From Brevibacillus laterosporus DSM 25 (GTDB lineage Bacteria > Bacillota > Bacilli > Brevibacillales > Brevibacillaceae): a DNA stretch of 64,000 nt. A program made the position numbers and the translations under genes. Shown piece after piece: positions 1-10,428 of the stretch. The stretch spans positions 2,637,001 to 2,701,000 of the forward strand of contig NZ_CP017705.1 in NCBI RefSeq assembly GCF_002706795.1, given 5' to 3'. The notes below the pieces were generated by a model, which was given only the letters and a program-made list of their open reading frames with translations, was not told where the DNA came from and made no database searches. Within the stretch, counting starts at the first letter, position 1, and every line of letters begins with the position of its first letter.

Positions 1-1
1 T

Positions 2-67
2 AAAACGATTTCCCACCGTGGATTAAAAGAGTTACGTAAATTATATACAGGGAAAAAGCTGAAATAG
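2..67 (+). CDS. C-terminal end of a gene that starts before the window
   Basis: Twenty-one codons are open from the window edge to a TAG at 65-67, followed at once by a terminator hairpin. The tail is basic and ends in KLYTGKKLK. It is too short to assign to a family. It is called coding because the frame runs directly into the terminator and no other gene covers it. Confidence 0.5.
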   Translation, partial: KTISHRGLKELRKLYTGKKLK

Positions 68-100
68 GAGACTCATAGGCAGGGTCTTCTATTTTTTTTA
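62..100 (+). terminator. rho-independent terminator of the upstream partial gene
   Basis: The arms ATAGGAGAC and GGTCTTCTAT pair with G-U tolerance around a short loop and are followed by a run of T. Confidence 0.6.
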
Positions 101-295
101 TCCTTTTTGTTTGGATTCAATAAATCTTTTAAACAGGAGTTCCAGGGACTATAGGCTTTATCATATGGCACTATTTTATGTTACAATAATTGAATATAAA
201 TAAAATCCGACTTCTAGCGATTAACGTTAATAAGAGATGAATAGGGTTGCCTCTCTAAGCATCATATATGAATGAAGAAAGTGGAGGGACTATCT

Positions 296-1141
296 TTGTC
301 AGAAATTGCAATCATAACAGATAGCACCAGTTATATTCCAAAAGAGCTTCAAGAAGAATTACAGATTACAATAGTGCCTCTGCAAGTGGTTTATGGAAAC
401 AAAGCGTATCGCGAAGAAGTAGAATTAACGGAAGCTGATTTTTACTCAAAGCTAAAAACGAGTAATCAGTTGCCAACGACGTCTCAGCCTCCGGTAGGCG
501 AATTTTTAGAAGCTTATATGAAATTATCCAAAACTCATAAACGAGCAATTGCTATCCATATGTCAAGTGGTATTAGTGGAACCTATCAGGGATCGGTAAC
601 AGCGACCACTATGGTTGATGATTTTCCAATTGATGTAATTGACTCTGAAATTACTACATATGCAATGGGTGCTGTTGTCGTGGAAGCAGCTAGAATGGCA
701 CAAGCTGGTAAATCACGAGAAGAGATTCTGGAACGTATCGAATATATACGTACGCAAATGAAAACGTACTTTTTAGTTGAGGATTTAGATTTCTTGTACC
801 GCGGAGGTCGCTTGTCAGCGGCTCAATTGATGTTGGGTAACATGCTTAAAATCAAGCCAATCCTAACGTTTGAGAATAAAAAGATTGTTCCATATCAAAA
901 GGTAAGAACGCGTGTCAAAGCTAAGGCTGGGATCATGGATTTATTTGAGGCAGATGCCAAAGCAGGCAAACCTATGCAGGTTTCTATTATTCAAGCGCAG
1001 GTTCAAGAAGAAGCAGAGGAATGGAAGGCTTACATTGAATCAACCTATCCACATGTAACTGTTACAATAAGTCATTTTGGACCAGTTATTGCTACTCATG
1101 TGGGCCCAGGGGCCATGGGATTAACTTGGTATAATAAATAA
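296..1141 (+). CDS. DegV family fatty-acid-binding protein
   Basis: Cytosolic DegV/FakB-type protein. The family binds a fatty acid and presents it to the FakA kinase for phospholipid synthesis. Seen: the N-terminal motif IAIITDSTS with the TDS signature, SSGISGTYQ in the middle, YRGGRLS and a closing HVGPGAMG, all typical of DegV. The chosen start is TTG at 296, because GTGGAGGGA sits 6 bases upstream. An in-frame ATG at 272 has no ribosome site and would add eight residues. The protein is then 281 residues, normal for the family. Monocistronic, followed by a terminator. Which paralogue it is (fakB1/fakB2-like) cannot be told from this. Confidence 0.9.
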   Translation: MSEIAIITDSTSYIPKELQEELQITIVPLQVVYGNKAYREEVELTEADFYSKLKTSNQLPTTSQPPVGEFLEAYMKLSKTHKRAIAIHMSSGISGTYQGSVTATTMVDDFPIDVIDSEITTYAMGAVVVEAARMAQAGKSREEILERIEYIRTQMKTYFLVEDLDFLYRGGRLSAAQLMLGNMLKIKPILTFENKKIVPYQKVRTRVKAKAGIMDLFEADAKAGKPMQVSIIQAQVQEEAEEWKAYIESTYPHVTVTISHFGPVIATHVGPGAMGLTWYNK

Positions 1142-1149
1142 GTTCGTAA

Positions 1150-1192
1150 TAATGCCGTTTTGCTTGAAAGAAGAGCATGCGGCGTTTTTTTA
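1150..1192 (+). terminator. terminator after degV-family gene
   Basis: TGCCG ... CGGCG arms with an inner GCT/AGC stem are followed by seven T residues. Confidence 0.55.
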
Positions 1193-1348
1193 ACAGATAG
1201 GAAATGATAAAGGATAGTAGAAACCTCCTTTCATGCTTTAATGAAAAGAAGAAAAAGTAAGAGGTCAAATTGACTAACCTTGGATTTTTCAAGTAATATC
1301 AATGTTATGTAGAAACGTACAACTAGGTCATTTGGAGGTGGAAAAGAG

Positions 1349-1639
1349 ATGAGTAGGATTTCCCGACAAGAAGTAGAACACGTGGCTAAATTGGCACGAC
1401 TACGTTTAACGGAGGAGGAAGCGGAGCGCTACACACGTGAATTGGATGCGATTTTAGATTTTGCTGCCCAATTAAACGAATTGGATACGACCAATGTGAA
1501 GCCAACTAGTCATGCGTTTGACGTACGTAACGTTATGCGCCCTGACGTAAACCGTCCTTCCGTATCTAATGCAGAAGCACTGCGCAATGCACCAGATCAA
1601 GAAGATGGACAGTTCAAGGTACCGGCTGTTTTTGAATAG
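1349..1639 (+). CDS. gatC: aspartyl/glutamyl-tRNA amidotransferase subunit C
   Basis: Small subunit of GatCAB, which converts Glu-tRNA(Gln) (and Asp-tRNA(Asn)) to the amidated form. GatC wraps around the A/B interface. Seen: 96 residues, the opening [21 protein letters not shown] and the central DVRNVMRPD, both GatC hallmarks. The ATG follows TGGAGGTGGAAAAGAG. It is the first gene of the gatC-gatA-gatB operon; gatA starts 20 bases later. Confidence 0.97.
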   Translation: MSRISRQEVEHVAKLARLRLTEEEAERYTRELDAILDFAAQLNELDTTNVKPTSHAFDVRNVMRPDVNRPSVSNAEALRNAPDQEDGQFKVPAVFE

Positions 1640-1659
1640 GAGAGAAAGGGGGAGACATT

Positions 1660-3138
1660 GTGTCCCTATTTGATAAACGCTTAGCAGATATACATAGCGA
1701 GCTAAAAAAGAAAGAGCTATCTGTCACAGATCTAGCTAATGAATCGCTTGCACGCATCCGTGAAGTGGACAAGGATGTACAAGCGACTTTGCTCGTTGAC
1801 GAGGAAGCTGCTCTTAGCCAAGCAAGAGCGATGGATGAAAAGCTAGCTAAAGGTACAGAGGATCTCGGCCTCTTGTTCGGCCTACCGGCTGGTGTTAAGG
1901 ATAATATCGTAACAAAAGGCTTACAAACAACATGCGCAAGCAAGCTTTTGTCTAACTATGATCCTATTTATGATGGTACAGTCAGCCAAAAGCTGAAGGA
2001 AGCTGACGCACTCGTGTTTGCTAAATTAAACATGGACGAATTCGCGATGGGTGGTTCCAATGAAAACTCTGGTTTCTACCCAACTCGCAATCCGTGGAAT
2101 TTAGAATATGTACCAGGTGGTTCTAGTGGTGGGTCTGCTGCTGCGATGGCTGCTCGCCAATTCTTCTTTACACTTGGATCAGATACAGGTGGTTCTATTC
2201 GTCAACCGGCTGCTTTCTGCGGTGTGGTTGGTTTGAAGCCAACTTATGGACGTGTATCCCGTTATGGCTTGGTATCTTATGCATCGTCACTAGATCAGAT
2301 CGGACCGTTGACGAAAAACGTAGAGGATTCCGCTTTTGTTTTACAAGCTATTGCAGGACATGATACGTATGACTCTACTTCTGCTGATTTTGAAGTCCCT
2401 GATTATCTATCTGCTCTGACAGGTGATGTGAAGGGCTTACGAATTGCGGTACCAAAAGAGTTACTGGGAGAAGGAATTGATCCACAGGTTCGCGATGCGG
2501 TATTAGCGGCTTTGAAGCAATTGGAAAGCATGGGGGCTGCTTGGAGTGAGGTATCAATGCCGCACACAAAATATGCCGTACCAGCCTATTACCTATTAGC
2601 TTCATCAGAGGCTTCTTCTAACTTAGCGCGTTTTGATGGTGTTCGTTATGGTGTACGCGCTGATAACGCAGAAAACCTGTTGGATTTATACATGGAATCT
2701 CGTAGCCAAGGTTTTGGTGCAGAAGTCAAACGTCGCATTATGCTAGGAACATATGCCTTGTCTTCTGGTTACTATGATGCTTTTTATAAAAAGGCACAAC
2801 AAGTGCGTACTTTGATTATCCAAGACTTTGAAGAAATCTTTGCGAACTTTGACATTGTGTTACATCCGACTACTCCTTGCCCAGCTTTTAAACTTGGTGA
2901 GAAAATGAATGATCCGGTGCAAATGTTCTTAGAGGATATTTGTACGGTAACGGTTAACTTAGCTGGTCTTCCGGCTATTTCAGTTCCATGCGGGTTCTCT
3001 GATAGCGGGTTGCCAATTGGCTTGCAAATGATTGGGAAAGCTTTCGACGAATCCACGATTCTACGTGCGGCACATGCGTACGAGCAATCAACTAATCTGT
3101 TCCCGAACAAGCCACAATTGGGAAGGGAGGAAGTGTAA
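1660..3138 (+). CDS. gatA: aspartyl/glutamyl-tRNA amidotransferase subunit A
   Basis: Amidase subunit that frees ammonia from glutamine for the GatB active site. Seen: the amidase-signature region [11 protein letters not shown] and [11 protein letters not shown]. The catalytic Ser-cisSer-Lys set can be placed at K80, S155 and S179, matching the family. At 492 residues it is of normal length. The start is GTG at 1660 with the strong site GAGAAAGGGGGAGA upstream. The stop is separated from gatB by a single base, so the two genes are probably translationally coupled. Confidence 0.98.
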   Translation: MSLFDKRLADIHSELKKKELSVTDLANESLARIREVDKDVQATLLVDEEAALSQARAMDEKLAKGTEDLGLLFGLPAGVKDNIVTKGLQTTCASKLLSNYDPIYDGTVSQKLKEADALVFAKLNMDEFAMGGSNENSGFYPTRNPWNLEYVPGGSSGGSAAAMAARQFFFTLGSDTGGSIRQPAAFCGVVGLKPTYGRVSRYGLVSYASSLDQIGPLTKNVEDSAFVLQAIAGHDTYDSTSADFEVPDYLSALTGDVKGLRIAVPKELLGEGIDPQVRDAVLAALKQLESMGAAWSEVSMPHTKYAVPAYYLLASSEASSNLARFDGVRYGVRADNAENLLDLYMESRSQGFGAEVKRRIMLGTYALSSGYYDAFYKKAQQVRTLIIQDFEEIFANFDIVLHPTTPCPAFKLGEKMNDPVQMFLEDICTVTVNLAGLPAISVPCGFSDSGLPIGLQMIGKAFDESTILRAAHAYEQSTNLFPNKPQLGREEV

Positions 3139-3139
3139 C

Positions 3140-4579
3140 ATGAGCCAAAAATTCGAAACGGTCATTGGTTTAGAGGTTCACGCTGAACTATCGACCAATA
3201 GTAAAATTTTCTGCGGTTGCAAAACCGAATTCGGTGCTCCGCCTAATACACACACATGCCCTATTTGTTTAGGACATCCGGGTGTATTGCCAGTACTGAA
3301 TCAACAAGCATTAGAATTCGCGGTGAAGGCTTCCTTAGCGATTAACTGTGAAATTTCGCGTGATACAAAATTTGATCGTAAAAATTATTTTTACCCTGAT
3401 CTTCCTAAAGCATATCAAATCTCACAGTTTGACCAACCAGTGGGTAAGAACGGTTGGATTGATATTGAAGTAGATGGCAAAACCAAGCGTATCCGTATCA
3501 ATCGTCTCCATTTAGAAGAAGATGCTGGTAAATTGACGCACTGCGAATACGGAAGCGGTACAATGATGGACTACAACCGTGTAGGTGTGCCGTTAGTAGA
3601 GATTGTTACAGAGCCAGACATTAGCTCACCAGAAGAAGCCAAAGCTTATTTGGAGAAGTTAAAAGCAATCATTCAATATACGGAAGTATCTGATGTGAAA
3701 ATGGAGCAAGGCTCCCTTCGCTGTGATGCTAACGTATCAATCCGTCCTGTAGGAGAGACCAAATTAGGTACAAAAACGGAATTGAAGAACATGAACTCCT
3801 TCCGCAATGTACAGGCTGCTTTGGAATATGAAGTGAAACGTCAGGAAGAAGTAATCCAAAACGGCGGAGAAATTAAACAGGTAACGCTACGCTGGGATGA
3901 TGCTAATAAAAAAACCATCGTAATGCGTTCTAAAGAAGAAGCGCATGATTATCGTTATTTCCCAGACCCTGATCTGGTTAACGTTACGATTACTGACGAA
4001 TGGATTGAGCGTATTAAGGCCTCTATCCCTGAATTGCCAGATGCTCGTCAGGCACGCTATATTGAGCAATATGGATTGTCTACATCTGATGCGGAAGTTA
4101 TAACTATGACACGTGAATCAGCAGATTTCTTTGACGCCGCAGTAGCAACAGGTGCCGATCCAAAGACGGTTGCTAACTTTTTAATGGTGGATCTGTTTGG
4201 ATACCTAAATGCAAACAATCTGGACTTCTCAGACGTGAAAATGACGCCTGAAGGTTTGGGAGAAATGGTGAAGCTGATCGAAAAGGGAACCATTTCAATT
4301 AAAATTGCCAAGACAGTCTTTACAGAAATGGTGGAGACAGGCAAGAACCCGGCAACCATTGTTGAAGAAAAAGGATTGGTGCAAATTAGCGATGAAGGCG
4401 AATTGAAACGCATCGTCGATGAAATCATTGCGGCTAATCAACAATCGGTAGAAGATTACAAAGCAGGTAAAAAACAGGCAATTGGTTTCTTAGTGGGCCA
4501 AGTTATGAAGCAGACGAAAGGAAAAGCAAATCCAGGTCTGGTCAATAAATTGTTGGTAGAATCACTAGAAGCATTGTAA
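3140..4579 (+). CDS. gatB: aspartyl/glutamyl-tRNA amidotransferase subunit B
   Basis: Transamidase subunit that activates the tRNA-bound Glu/Asp and binds the tRNA. Seen: [13 protein letters not shown] at the N-terminus, CxCx(n)CPICLGHPG zinc-binding cysteines, the LHLEEDAGK signature, and a C-terminal helical YqeY-like tail ending in [12 protein letters not shown]. The chosen start is ATG 3140, preceded by GGGAGGAAGTG inside the gatA end. The frame stays open upstream to 3032 but that part overlaps gatA and has no family similarity. 479 residues, normal for GatB. Last gene of the operon, followed by a hairpin. Confidence 0.98.
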   Translation: MSQKFETVIGLEVHAELSTNSKIFCGCKTEFGAPPNTHTCPICLGHPGVLPVLNQQALEFAVKASLAINCEISRDTKFDRKNYFYPDLPKAYQISQFDQPVGKNGWIDIEVDGKTKRIRINRLHLEEDAGKLTHCEYGSGTMMDYNRVGVPLVEIVTEPDISSPEEAKAYLEKLKAIIQYTEVSDVKMEQGSLRCDANVSIRPVGETKLGTKTELKNMNSFRNVQAALEYEVKRQEEVIQNGGEIKQVTLRWDDANKKTIVMRSKEEAHDYRYFPDPDLVNVTITDEWIERIKASIPELPDARQARYIEQYGLSTSDAEVITMTRESADFFDAAVATGADPKTVANFLMVDLFGYLNANNLDFSDVKMTPEGLGEMVKLIEKGTISIKIAKTVFTEMVETGKNPATIVEEKGLVQISDEGELKRIVDEIIAANQQSVEDYKAGKKQAIGFLVGQVMKQTKGKANPGLVNKLLVESLEAL

Positions 4580-4582
4580 ATG

Positions 4583-4640
4583 AAAAAAGCTCCTCTTTCT
4601 CTCGATAGCTTTACTATGACAGGAAGAGGAGCTTTTGTGT
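4583..4640 (+). terminator. terminator of gatCAB, probably bidirectional
   Basis: AAAAAAGCTCCTCTT pairs with AAGAGGAGCTTTT. It lies between the convergent ends of gatB and the MFS gene, with A residues on one side and T on the other. Confidence 0.8.
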
Positions 4641-4666
4641 ATTTGTTTGTTTCTATGTTCTACCTA

Positions 4667-5884
4667 TTATCCATTCAACTTCTGTAGCTCAATCTTAAAT
4701 GCTCGGCGCATGATAAATCCGAGTAACATACTCGTAGTAAGTATACTCGAAGCTACTAGATAGGCCATAGCCGCACCATATATCGCAACCACGTTGGTCA
4801 GGATTAGAACTGATAAGCCGTAGCCCACGTATTCCACTGTACTTTTTGCCGATAGAACGTTAGGCAAATAGAGAGGGTCCACGCTTCTTTGAAAGTAGGT
4901 TTGCTTGCTGACATATTGAATCTGTGTGGCAGGTCCCAATAAAAATGATAGGAATAAGGCAATCCAGGCGCTATGCGTAACTCCAAAGCCTAGTGTTATT
5001 AGGGCAGAGAATAGCCCAGCTCCTAGTAAAAAAGAAAGAAAATAACGAGATACACGAGTCGCAATAACTACTAATAACAAGCCTCCGACAATCATACCGA
5101 CAAAGTAACTGGCATTGAGATATCCCCACCATTCTTGACCTTTGCCTAGAACATCAGACACATAAAATAGCATGATGGCAGCTACATAGATGGCCCCTGC
5201 CAAGGATTCTAGAACATCCATACAAGTGAGTGTAAGGAGCGTGCGGGAATGGAGGATATAATTCCAGCCGCGAAGTAGTGCTTCTTTTTTGGAAGAGCCA
5301 TCAGCACTTGTTGTTGCTTGAGAGATAGGATCATGTAGATAAGCCATACAGATTGTTGAAATGATGAATAATCCAAGACTAACAGCAAAAAGGTATGTGA
5401 TTCCTAAAAAAGCTACGAGCATTCCCCCTAGTGCCCAACCCACAAATTGAATCACTTGATCGGTGGTTGCGAACAAACTATTTAATCGCAGCAGATGTAC
5501 AGGCTGTGCTATTCGTGGTAGCAGGGCATTACGAGCAGGAGTAGCCCATCCGTCCAAAAAGGAAATCAAAGAGGCGAGACCTAAACTTACAAGCAACGGA
5601 AAAGACGACCATTGCGTTACAAAAACAAGCAGACCTAAAAATAATGTTTTGGCAAATTGAGACAAAAACAGTAGGGTAGATAGGGAAAAACGGCGTTGCA
5701 TAAGGGGCGCGAAAAAACTGCTCACTGTCTGCGCTAGGATAATGGTAAGCGGTACGAAGCCGGTATAGACAGCGGAATGTGTCATTTCAAAAACGAGGGT
5801 AAGCAGAGAGATAATATAAAAAACGTCGCCAGCGTTGGCAAGCATTTGGCCAACCCAAAGAAAGCGTACTTGTTTGGTAAGCAT
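4667..5884 (-). CDS. MFS transporter, enterobactin-exporter-like type
   Basis: Integral membrane permease with about 12 hydrophobic segments over ~405 residues, typical of the major facilitator superfamily. The LWVGQMLANAGD start and the loop SFLDGWATPARNALLPRI resemble the MFS_3/EntS-like branch that exports small molecules. The substrate is not predictable. The start is taken as the ATG at 5884 because AAGAGG lies about ten bases upstream. The in-frame ATG at 5905 would add MKRGFFV and has a weaker site. Transcribed convergently with gatB and divergently from the next operon. Confidence 0.85.
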   Translation of the reverse strand: MLTKQVRFLWVGQMLANAGDVFYIISLLTLVFEMTHSAVYTGFVPLTIILAQTVSSFFAPLMQRRFSLSTLLFLSQFAKTLFLGLLVFVTQWSSFPLLVSLGLASLISFLDGWATPARNALLPRIAQPVHLLRLNSLFATTDQVIQFVGWALGGMLVAFLGITYLFAVSLGLFIISTICMAYLHDPISQATTSADGSSKKEALLRGWNYILHSRTLLTLTCMDVLESLAGAIYVAAIMLFYVSDVLGKGQEWWGYLNASYFVGMIVGGLLLVVIATRVSRYFLSFLLGAGLFSALITLGFGVTHSAWIALFLSFLLGPATQIQYVSKQTYFQRSVDPLYLPNVLSAKSTVEYVGYGLSVLILTNVVAIYGAAMAYLVASSILTTSMLLGFIMRRAFKIELQKLNG

Positions 5885-5905
5885 GACAAAAAAACCTCTT
5901 TTCAT

Positions 5906-6336
5906 GAGAAAGATAGACAGAGCTATTCTGTCTTCAACAAACTAAGTTTCCATTTGTTTTTTCTTTTTCTTGAAAAGGGTTTTACAATGGTATCGACTCC
6001 GTATCATGAATTTTCAGGTATTTGATACAGTGTAGCAATGAACAGTAAACATGTCAAAGAATAAAACTGATTTTTTGTAACAATCATGTATTACCATCGT
6101 CCTATTAATAGCTAATGGTATGAGCTATTAATTCCAGCATTTCTCAACAAAAAATTAGTAGAGTTCAAGAAAAAATGTTACTTTTTGGTCTACTAAAGCG
6201 TCTTTTCAAAGAGAAACTTTTTCCTGTACATGCGTAGTCAAAACAACAATCTTACTTTTTGGAGGATGACATTTTTTGAATAGTGGAAAAATTATCTAAA
6301 ATATTAGGAAGAGGGAAGCTATGAGGTGAAGAGAAA
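5906..6336. promoter_or_regulatory. intergenic region with inverted repeat
   Basis: This 430-base gap separates two divergent transcription units. It holds a 9-bp perfect inverted repeat, TTAATAGCT (6105-6113) and AGCTATTAA (6123-6131), spaced by 9 bases, which could be an operator or a small hairpin. The decamer TTACTTTTTGG occurs twice (about 6179 and 6252). No coding signal is seen. Confidence 0.45.
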
Positions 6337-7020
6337 GTGAGTAATAGCATCGGTGAATTAACGGTACGAGATGTCAATCATTTTTATAAGGCAGGTAAGT
6401 TTCAGGTCCCCGTTTTACATGATATCAACCTGCATATTGGAAAAAGCGAATTTATTTCGTTATGCGGAACATCAGGTTCAGGGAAATCAACGCTACTTAA
6501 CCTGATGGCTGGGTTAACACGTCCCGAACAAGGAACGATTCATGTAAATGGGGAAGAGATCTCTAAGTTTAACGAGAATCAGCTATGTTTGTTTAGACGG
6601 CGTTGCTTAGGATTTGTGTTTCAATCGTTTAATCTTTTGCCTAATTTGACAGCAGTTGAAAATGTGGAACTACCGCTCGTTTTTTCTGGAGTAAGTCCTC
6701 GTGTACGACGTGAAAAAGCGATAGCGATGTTAAACCAAGTGGGACTGGAAAAGCGAGAGCATCATAAGCCTAATGAGCTAAGTGGTGGTCAGCAACAGCG
6801 TGTCAGTATTGCGCGGGCCTTGGTCAATGAACCGGGAATTGTTCTTGCGGATGAGCCAACCGGGAATCTGGATACAGCAACAGAGGAAGAAATTTTACAG
6901 CTCATGCGTCAAATGAATCGGGAAAGTGGTACAACCTTTGTGATTGTCACACATGATCAGGAGGTTGCAAGCCAATCTGATCGGACAATTTTTCTACGGG
7001 ATGGCTACATTCAGCAATAA
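6337..7020 (+). CDS. ABC transporter ATP-binding protein, MacB/LolD type
   Basis: Cytosolic ATPase of a MacAB-like export or lipoprotein-handling system. Seen: Walker [11 protein letters not shown]-loop [20 protein letters not shown], signature LSGGQQQR, Walker [13 protein letters not shown] and the H-loop THD. 227 residues is the usual size. The start is GTG at 6337 after GAGGTGAAGAG. It is followed by the permease and adaptor genes on the same strand (6337-10209), the standard order being variable in Bacilli. No regulator is adjacent. Confidence 0.93.
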   Translation: MSNSIGELTVRDVNHFYKAGKFQVPVLHDINLHIGKSEFISLCGTSGSGKSTLLNLMAGLTRPEQGTIHVNGEEISKFNENQLCLFRRRCLGFVFQSFNLLPNLTAVENVELPLVFSGVSPRVRREKAIAMLNQVGLEKREHHKPNELSGGQQQRVSIARALVNEPGIVLADEPTGNLDTATEEEILQLMRQMNRESGTTFVIVTHDQEVASQSDRTIFLRDGYIQQ

Positions 7021-7139
7021 AGGGATGTGGCAATACTCAGGCCTACGAGGATGACTAGCCTGAGCTTTCGCGTAATAGAGACTAGAATTTATTTGCTCTT
7101 ATCTGGTAAAAAGGCAAGGGGAAAAATGAGGTGTAATTT

Positions 7140-8606
7140 GTGAAACTGCTTGATTCGCTACGTATCGTCTGGCGCAATCTTTGGCGTATGAAGCTTCGGA
7201 CGGTGCTGACATCGGTTGGGGTTATGATTGGTACCGCTGCTATTGTGACCATGCTATCTCTTAGTATTGGTCTAAAAGAGAATGCTGTTAAAAGTCTAGA
7301 AAACTTCGGTAATTTAACTGAGCTTGAAGTGTATCCAGCTTGGTTGATGCCAGATGGAACCACTGAGAGAACGCCAGATCAAATGAAACGCTTAGATAGT
7401 AAAAGTATACCGGAAATAAAGGCTATTCCTGGGATTGAGGCCGTTATGCCACATAAAGAATTTATGGGAAATGCCGTCTTAAAGCTAGGGCGTCGAGAGG
7501 CACAGCATTTCCAAATCATTGGGGTTGATCCACAACAAGAAGCACCTGTGAGATCAAAGGAGCTAGAAAAGGGTGAGTATCTAACTGGGGCAAACAATGA
7601 AATCGTGATCTCCTACGAAATACCAAGACAAATGAGAGATGTGGAGAAGGACCGCCGTGAAGCTAGAAAACGCAATGCTAACCAGAGTGGAAATAGAGCC
7701 AGATATGAAATGGGTGGCTCTGGAGAATCGGGAATCATAGAGATGGTTGGGAAAACGGCGATGTTAGAACTAAGACGAGAATACACGATCGACAACGAAC
7801 CTAAGTTTGAAAAGAAGGAAATACGTGTTCGCGTCGTCGGTCAGATGCAAAAGGATGAAAAGAGCTATCGAGGTAGCACTATTTATGTACCTATGAAGAT
7901 GGTTAATGAGCTGAATACCTGGATGGAACAAAAGAGAGAACAAAGCGACTATGATATGGAAATGGGTGGCAGCAAACCGAACCGTTCCAAAAATCGCAAT
8001 CAGAAGCCAGCTCTGCAATATGATTCAATCAATGTAAAGGTAGGATCAAGGGAAGCAGTAGAGCAGGTCGTTAAGGATTTACAAAAAATCGGCTATGAGA
8101 ACTATTCGCCAGCACGTCAGCTTGCTGAACTAAATAAGTTTTTCTTTGTTATTCAATTAGTGCTTGGTGGTATCGCAGCTATCTCTTTATTAGTTGCAAC
8201 GATCGGTATAGTAAACACCATGATCATGTCCATTCTGGAGCGAACCAAGGAAATTGGGATTATGAAGGTTATTGGTGCTACCGTGTATAATATTCGTTGG
8301 CTCTTTTTGATTGAATCAGGTTCAATCGGTTTAATCGGAGGACTGACTGGTTTAGGTCTTGCTTATGGAGCCGTAGCGATCATCAATTATCTCGGTAAAA
8401 ATAGCGATGTTTTAAGTAATTTTGGAATGGGAATGGGAAGAGGCATGGGACCAGAAGAAGAGGTAGTAACACAAATTGCATTGGTACCTCCGTCTCTTGC
8501 TATATTTGCCATTCTATTCTCGGTTGTTATCGGGTTATTAGCGGGGATTCTTCCTGCCATCCGGGCATCCCGTCTAAGCCCATTGGAGGCTATTCGCTCT
8601 CAGTAG
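7140..8606 (+). CDS. ABC transporter permease, MacB family
   Basis: Membrane subunit with one N-terminal helix (about residues 17-43), a large extracytoplasmic MacB_PCD domain (about 45-330) and three C-terminal helices with the FtsX-like sequence around ERTKEIGIMKVIGAT. 488 residues, longer than many because the outer domain carries charged, Asn/Gly-rich inserts near residues 175-200 and 265-300. The start is GTG 7140 behind AATGAGGTG. Works with the ATPase upstream and the adaptor downstream; the substrate (antimicrobial peptide, lipid or drug) is unknown. Confidence 0.92.
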   Translation: MKLLDSLRIVWRNLWRMKLRTVLTSVGVMIGTAAIVTMLSLSIGLKENAVKSLENFGNLTELEVYPAWLMPDGTTERTPDQMKRLDSKSIPEIKAIPGIEAVMPHKEFMGNAVLKLGRREAQHFQIIGVDPQQEAPVRSKELEKGEYLTGANNEIVISYEIPRQMRDVEKDRREARKRNANQSGNRARYEMGGSGESGIIEMVGKTAMLELRREYTIDNEPKFEKKEIRVRVVGQMQKDEKSYRGSTIYVPMKMVNELNTWMEQKREQSDYDMEMGGSKPNRSKNRNQKPALQYDSINVKVGSREAVEQVVKDLQKIGYENYSPARQLAELNKFFFVIQLVLGGIAAISLLVATIGIVNTMIMSILERTKEIGIMKVIGATVYNIRWLFLIESGSIGLIGGLTGLGLAYGAVAIINYLGKNSDVLSNFGMGMGRGMGPEEEVVTQIALVPPSLAIFAILFSVVIGLLAGILPAIRASRLSPLEAIRSQ

Positions 8607-8691
8607 CGTTTCTGTAATTATTGCTTAGGTGATTGTTTTGATAAAGAAAGGTATTTTAAATATAAATGGAAGAAATGTGGGGAATTAACGC

Positions 8692-10209
8692 ATGGCTATT
8701 AAGAAAAAAATGATTATTTCAGCCATCACCGTGCTCGTACTAGCGGGTGGCGGCTATGGAGGGTATAAATATTTTGCTCCTGCTACGGATGCATCACAGG
8801 AAGTTGTTGAACCACCTGCACTTCAGACTGTAGCGGTAGATTTGGGTGAAGTGAAGAAAACAGTGTATTCGACAGGTACAGTTGAAGCTACGGCTCGTCA
8901 GGAAGTGAAGCCAGATGTAAGTGGTAAAGTAGAGAGTCTGGCTGTTAAGGAAGGGCAGCGTGTTAAAAAAGGCGATTTGTTATTTACCATGGAGGCTACA
9001 GATGCTGGCTTCGAAATCGAGAAACAAAAATTGTCGATGGCCCGTATGCAGAAAGAAATAAAGGATTTGAAAGATAGAAAAGACCGTATTGAGGCTAATG
9101 CAGGTGGAGTTGTCAAAGAAATATCGGTTAAACGTGGGGACAGTGTATCACCTGAGACGGTGATAGCCAAGGTAACCGATCCCAATTATATAAAGATTAC
9201 AGGTTACTTCTCCCCTTACGAAGCTGAATTGTTACGGGAAGGGCAGAAAGTGAAGGTATTTTTACCAAGCTCAATGACTTATGTAGATGGTGAAATCGAC
9301 CGTATTGATATGGAAGGAACCAAGCAAGACGGAAAAATGGCTCAGCATGCTGTTGACGTATTGGTCAAAAATACAGGAGGCTTGTATGTAAATGACCTTG
9401 GTTCTGTTGAATATACGGATGCTAAAGGATTGAAATACGCAAGTCAGGGAAATTCTCCTTTTACCAAAGCAGATGATATCGAAATTTTGGCGGGTACTAC
9501 AGGTAAAGTTGGTGAGGTCCTGTTTAAAAAAGGAGATACCATAAAAAAAAATCAGCTCTTAGCGAAAATGGATAGAGAAGCAGATAAAACAGAAATTGAA
9601 GAGAAAGAATTAAACTGGAAAGAAGCGCAGCTTGGTATGGACCAAAAGATGCGTGATTTATCCAAACGAAGAGTAGTTGCTCCGATTAGCGGTGAGATTA
9701 CGAAATTGAATGTGAAAGTAGGAGAAGCGCTTGGCAGTGATCCTGCGGCTATCATCATGGATACTTCTTCTGTCACATTTAAAGCAGCTGTTGATGAACT
9801 GGATTTCCCACAGGTCAAAGTGGGACAAAATGTTGATGTATTTATCACAGCCTTTGGAACAAAAGCATTTAAAGGTACGGTAACAGAACTACCGAAAGAG
9901 GGAAGCAAGCAGGACAAATCGGTTCGTTTCGAAGTGAAAATTGCTGTTGAGGATAGCAGTCAAATGAAGCATGGTATGAGCGGTGATTGTGATATCTATA
10001 TCAATAAGAAAGAGAATGCGGTGCGTTTGCCAGTTAATGCTGTAGAAGTAATGGAAGAAGGCAAAGGTACGGTTATGGTCAAGGACCCAAGTGGAAACCC
10101 GATGCCAAAAGACGTGGGAATAGGTATTGAAGGCGCCGAATATGTGGAGATTGTGAGCGGTTTGAAAGATGGAGATGAAGTAGTACTCACGAATCCAGAG
10201 GGTATGTAG
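8692..10209 (+). CDS. HlyD/MacA-type efflux adaptor
   Basis: Membrane-anchored adaptor that partners with MacB-type permeases. Seen: an N-terminal transmembrane anchor (residues 5-27) followed by repeated lipoyl/barrel-sandwich segments (VSGKVESLAVKEGQRVKKGD near 78; AGTTGKVGEVLFKKGD near 267; VVAPISGEITKLNVKVGE near 325), short coiled coils between them, and a beta-barrel/YknX-like C-terminus. 505 residues, larger than typical MacA (~370) because there are three lipoyl-like segments rather than one split one. Last gene of the operon. Confidence 0.9.
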   Translation: MAIKKKMIISAITVLVLAGGGYGGYKYFAPATDASQEVVEPPALQTVAVDLGEVKKTVYSTGTVEATARQEVKPDVSGKVESLAVKEGQRVKKGDLLFTMEATDAGFEIEKQKLSMARMQKEIKDLKDRKDRIEANAGGVVKEISVKRGDSVSPETVIAKVTDPNYIKITGYFSPYEAELLREGQKVKVFLPSSMTYVDGEIDRIDMEGTKQDGKMAQHAVDVLVKNTGGLYVNDLGSVEYTDAKGLKYASQGNSPFTKADDIEILAGTTGKVGEVLFKKGDTIKKNQLLAKMDREADKTEIEEKELNWKEAQLGMDQKMRDLSKRRVVAPISGEITKLNVKVGEALGSDPAAIIMDTSSVTFKAAVDELDFPQVKVGQNVDVFITAFGTKAFKGTVTELPKEGSKQDKSVRFEVKIAVEDSSQMKHGMSGDCDIYINKKENAVRLPVNAVEVMEEGKGTVMVKDPSGNPMPKDVGIGIEGAEYVEIVSGLKDGDEVVLTNPEGM

Positions 10210-10257
10210 AGAAAGTAACCACTAATATAAAAGGTAGTCATGTAGAGTACGATACTA

Positions 10258-10320
10258 GCCTGCAGAGTTCGCTTTTTCCTTTCTTGGAAAGAAAAAACGG
10301 TACTTTGCAGGTTTTTTTTA
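10258..10320 (+). terminator. terminator of the MacAB-like operon
   Basis: AGCCTGCAGAGT pairs with ACTTTGCAGG across an A/T-rich loop and runs into eight T residues. A second small hairpin with TTTCTTGGAAAGAAA lies inside the loop. Confidence 0.7.
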
Positions 10321-10428
10321 CCTATAAAGCCTAGAGATTATAGTAGATATTAGGTAAAATGGATGACGGATTAGAAAAATGGACAAATCATTTAACAGAA
10401 GGTACAAGAATGCTTAGGGGAGGCAGAT